64,000 bases of DNA, taken from Embiotoca jacksoni (Eukaryota > Chordata > Actinopteri > Embiotocidae). The stretch is from NCBI GenBank assembly GCA_022577435.1, contig JAKOON010000018.1, positions 678,501 to 742,500 on the forward strand, in the 5' to 3' direction. Below, one piece after another: positions 23,990 to 64,000 of the stretch. The position numbers and the translations under genes were made by a program. The notes beneath the pieces were generated by a model. That model did no database searches. It saw only the letters and a list, made by a program, of their open reading frames with translations, and was not told the origin of the DNA. Position 1 is the first letter of the stretch; the number at the start of each line of letters is the position of its first letter.

Positions 23990-25000
23990 CCCCCCCTCTC
24001 TGTGACTACTGGCCAGGTTAGGAGACAGCTGGAGAGAATCCACCAGCGCAAGGCTGCAGGACCTGACGGCATCAGCCCCGGGGTCCTGAAGACCTGCGCC
24101 GTCCAGCTGGCTGAGGTCCTACAACACCTCTTCAACCTGAGCCTGAAGCAGGAGGAAGTCCCGGTGCTGTGGAAGACGTCCTGTCTGGTTCCTGTCCCCA
24201 AGAAGACGACTCCATCTGGCCTCAACGACTACCGACCGGTTGCCCTCACATCTCATGTGATGAAGGTGCTGGAGAGGCTGGTCTTGGCCCACCTCAGACC
24301 GCTGGTGAAATCTTCTCTGGACCCTCTACAATTTGCGTACCAGCCTCATGTGGGAGTGGACGACGCCATCATCTACCTGCTGCAACGAGCTCAGTCTCAC
24401 CTGGATGGAAACGGTGACTCTGTGAGAATCACTTTCTTTGATTTCTCCAGTGCATTCAACACCATCCAACCACTGCTGCTGAGTGAGAAGCTGCGGGTGG
24501 TGGGGGTGGACATGTCCACCGTCTCCTGGATCACTGACTACCTGACAGGCAGACCACAGTTTGTCCGTCTGGGCAGTGTGCTGTCTGATATGGTGGTCAG
24601 TGGTACTGGAGCTCCTCAGGGAACTGTTCTGTCTCCTTCCTGTTCACCTTCTACACCACTGACTTCCAGAACAACTCAGAGTCAAGACATCTGCAGAAGT
24701 TCTCTGATGACTCTGCAGTGGACGGTGTATAAGGGATGGACAGGAGGAGGAGTACAGGACAGTAGTGGAGGACTTTGTGGAGTGGGCTGGTAGAAATCAC
24801 CTCCTCCTGAACGTGGCCAAGACCAGAGAGATGGTGGTCGACTTCAGGAGGAAGACAATGGCTCCACAACCGCTGAGAGTTCTGGGAGAGGAGGTGGACA
24901 TGGTGGAGGAGTACAAGTACCTGGTGTCTCCATGACAACAGACTGAACTGGAAGACCAACATCAACGCTGTCTACAAGAAGGTGATGAGTCGACTCTTTT
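23990..25000 (+). pseudogene. LINE reverse transcriptase, frameshifted
   Basis: Motif A FFDFSSAFNTI, motif B GAPQGTVLSPS and the upstream LVPVPKKTTPSGLNDYRPVA are clear. The catalytic motif C (KFSDDSAV in related copies) falls after a frameshift near 24640 that puts the following SDD in another frame. Confidence 0.8.
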
Positions 25001-25324
25001 TCTTGAGGAAACTTCGATCCTTCAATGTGTGCAGCGAGATGTTGGAGATGTTCTACCATCTGTTGTGGCCAGTGAACTGTACTTCACTGTGGTCTGCTGG
25101 GGGGGGCAGCATTGTAGCCGGAGACACCAACAGACTTAACAAACTGGTTAAGAAGGCCGGCTCCATCATTGGCTACAAACTGGACAGCCTGGAAAAGGTG
25201 GTGGAGAGGAGGACGCTGAACAAACTATTATCCATATTGGATAATCCTGTCCACCCTCTCCACCTGCTGCAGGGACAGAGGAGCACTTTCTCTAAAAGAT
25301 TCCTCCAGCTCCGCTGTCACAAGG

Positions 25325-25900
25325 ACAGATACAGGAGATCATTCCTGATACAGGAGATCATTCCAGATACAGGAGATCATTCCAGATACAGGAGATCATT
25401 CCTGATACAGGAGATCATTCCTGATACAGGAGATCATTCCAGATACAGGAGATCATTCCAGATACAGGAGATCATTCCTGATACAGGAGATCATTCCAGA
25501 TACAGGAGATCATTCCTGATACAGGAGATCATTCCAGATACAGGAGATCATTCCTGATACAGGAGATCATTCCTGATACAGGAGATCATTCCAGATACAG
25601 GAGATCATTCCTGATACAGGAGATCATTCCTGATACAGGAGATCATTCCAGATACAGGAGATCATTCCAGATACAGGAGATCATTCCTGATACAGGAGAT
25701 CATTCCTGATACAGGAGATCATTCCTGATACAGGAGATCATTCCAGATACAGGAGATCATTCCAGATACAGGAGATCATTCCAGATACAGGAGATCATTC
25801 CAGATATAGGAGATCATTCCTGATACAGGAGATCATTCCTGATACAGGAGATCATTCCAGATACAGGAGATCATTCCTGATACAGGAGATCATTCCTGCT
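25325..25900. repeat. 19-bp minisatellite at the LINE 3' end
   Basis: About 30 copies of tacaggagatcattcctga or its variant with attccaga. Confidence 0.95.
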
Positions 25901-25961
25901 CACTGCAATAAGACTGTACAATAACTCACCTCTGACAAAATCCATCACAGTACAATAACAC

Positions 25962-26016
25962 TGTTGACTGTGTTTCTTGGTTTGTTTGTATATTATATAT
26001 ATAGATATATAATGTA

Positions 26017-26070
<54 letters not shown>

Positions 26071-26130
26071 ACTGTGTTTCTTGGTTTGTTGTATATAATA
26101 TATATAGATATATAATGTACTGTATATACT
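25962..26130. repeat. (TA)n microsatellite between a local duplication
   Basis: The sequence gttgactgtgtttcttggtt followed by atatagatatataatgtact occurs on both sides of a (TA)n run at 26020-26066. Confidence 0.8.
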
Positions 26131-26341
26131 GTGCATTTTATATTTTAAATTTATATTTTTTACTGCTATTTACTGCTATTTTATTTTATTGCTTTTCTAT
26201 CATTATATTATTCTATTCTATTATTTTATTCTATTGTTTATATTATTATCTTATTGCTTCTGTATGCTGCTGTAGCGAAAAAATTTCCCCTCGGGGATTA
26301 ATAAAGTAAATACCTACCTACCTACCTACCAGAGGGCTCCA

Positions 26342-26730
26342 GAGTGCTTGCAGTGCCACCACCAGCAGAATGAATCACACCGTTTAGTGCGTTTCATTTT
26401 AATAAGATTGCACCATTCTGCTAAAACCTTTATTCATAAATTAGGATTCATAATCGTGTATGAGAACTGTCTCGGCAGCACTGACACACTTCTGGCATCG
26501 ACAGAGTCACATGAAGCAGGTTACTCATCACCTATAATCATGTGAGGGACGTTCTCCCTCAATAATAAACCATAGTTAAACCACAATAAATAAACCATAG
26601 TTAACTAGCTTTGGTAAATTGCGATGTCTTTTTTGGCTGACGGGTCAAAGTCTCGGAGTGAGCATCAGAGTGTGGCAGCGCTTCAAACCTCAGTAAAGTT
26701 TAGTGTGTTCAGGCAGCACATGTGTTTTCT
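26342..26730 (+). promoter_or_regulatory. cubn upstream region
   Basis: Immediately 5' of the cubn start. It contains two copies of aaccatagttaa (about 26569 and 26592), which resemble HNF1 half-sites (GTTAA); HNF1 is a kidney and gut factor, so this is suggestive only. No TATA box recognised. Confidence 0.3.

Positions 26731-64000
<37,270 letters not shown>

Larger units (their letters stand above)
21713..26330 (+). mobile_element. CR1/L2-group non-LTR retrotransposon (LINE), decayed, with two internal minisatellites
   Basis: In order: 5' region with cctgttgcagcag twice; endonuclease part (about 22050-22720) with CFTETWLHSHLPDHS, GGGIEVYVNERW and RPYYLPREFTS; linker KCFPNNKPWITSDLK; a 24-bp minisatellite (23158-23812); reverse transcriptase (about 23990-25000) with FFDFSSAFNTI and GAPQGTVLSP; the C-terminal RLNKLVKKAGSIIGYKLDS block; a 19-bp minisatellite (25325-25900); a 3' UTR with a (TA)n run; and a tail attaataaagtaaatacctac followed by CTAC repeats. 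At least four frameshifts (near 22110, 22390, 22520, 24640) make it inactive. It lies between trdmt1 and cubn. Confidence 0.88.

Overview
This is a vertebrate, almost certainly teleost fish, nuclear window. The genes are split by GT-AG introns, the proteins match vertebrate families, and the repeats are typical of fish: Tc1/mariner relics, L2/CR1-group LINEs, long (GT)n/(CA)n runs and many minisatellites. No prokaryotic, CRISPR, tRNA or rRNA feature was seen. All exon models were made by eye from splice signals, codon phase and recalled family homology; no splice predictor, BLAST or RNA evidence was available.

Three genes are present. (1) rsu1 (Ras suppressor protein 1, a leucine-rich-repeat adaptor) runs leftward; only its first coding exon (230-338, minus) is inside. 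(2) trdmt1/dnmt2 (tRNA aspartate cytosine-5 methyltransferase) is complete on the plus strand in 11 exons, 1565-15046. It encodes 382 residues with all catalytic motifs intact. (3) cubn (cubilin, the intrinsic factor-B12 and endocytic receptor) begins at 26731 on the plus strand and leaves the window at the right edge. Thirty-eight exons are visible, about 1928 residues: signal peptide, RxxR cleavage-like site, N-terminal stalk, eight EGF domains, CUB1 to CUB12 and the first half of CUB13. Every junction keeps phase. In human 10p13 the same genes lie together (RSU1-CUBN-TRDMT1-VIM), but the order differs here: rsu1 and trdmt1 are head to head and cubn follows trdmt1.

Layout: 1-1564 rsu1 exon 1 and the shared upstream region; 1565-15046 trdmt1, with a TAGG array in intron 1, a 2.8 kb minisatellite in intron 2, and Tc1 relics in introns 3 and 7; 15047-26730 intergenic DNA made largely of tandem arrays and one decayed CR1/L2-group LINE (about 21713-26330) that has grown two internal minisatellites; 26731-64000 cubn, whose introns hold a 2.1 kb 19-bp array, a reverse-oriented L2 LINE carrying a 37-bp minisatellite, further Tc1 pieces, and several microsatellites lying directly against splice sites.

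By my coordinate sums about a quarter of the window is tandem repeat. The most interesting signals are where repeats meet splicing. Cubn exon 26 sits between a (TG)n and a (CA)n run that could pair in the pre-mRNA. Cubn exons 6, 11 and 21 have GT or CA runs at a splice site. A 2.9 kb AG-free tract precedes trdmt1 exon 3. I did not find an obviously new multi-gene system.
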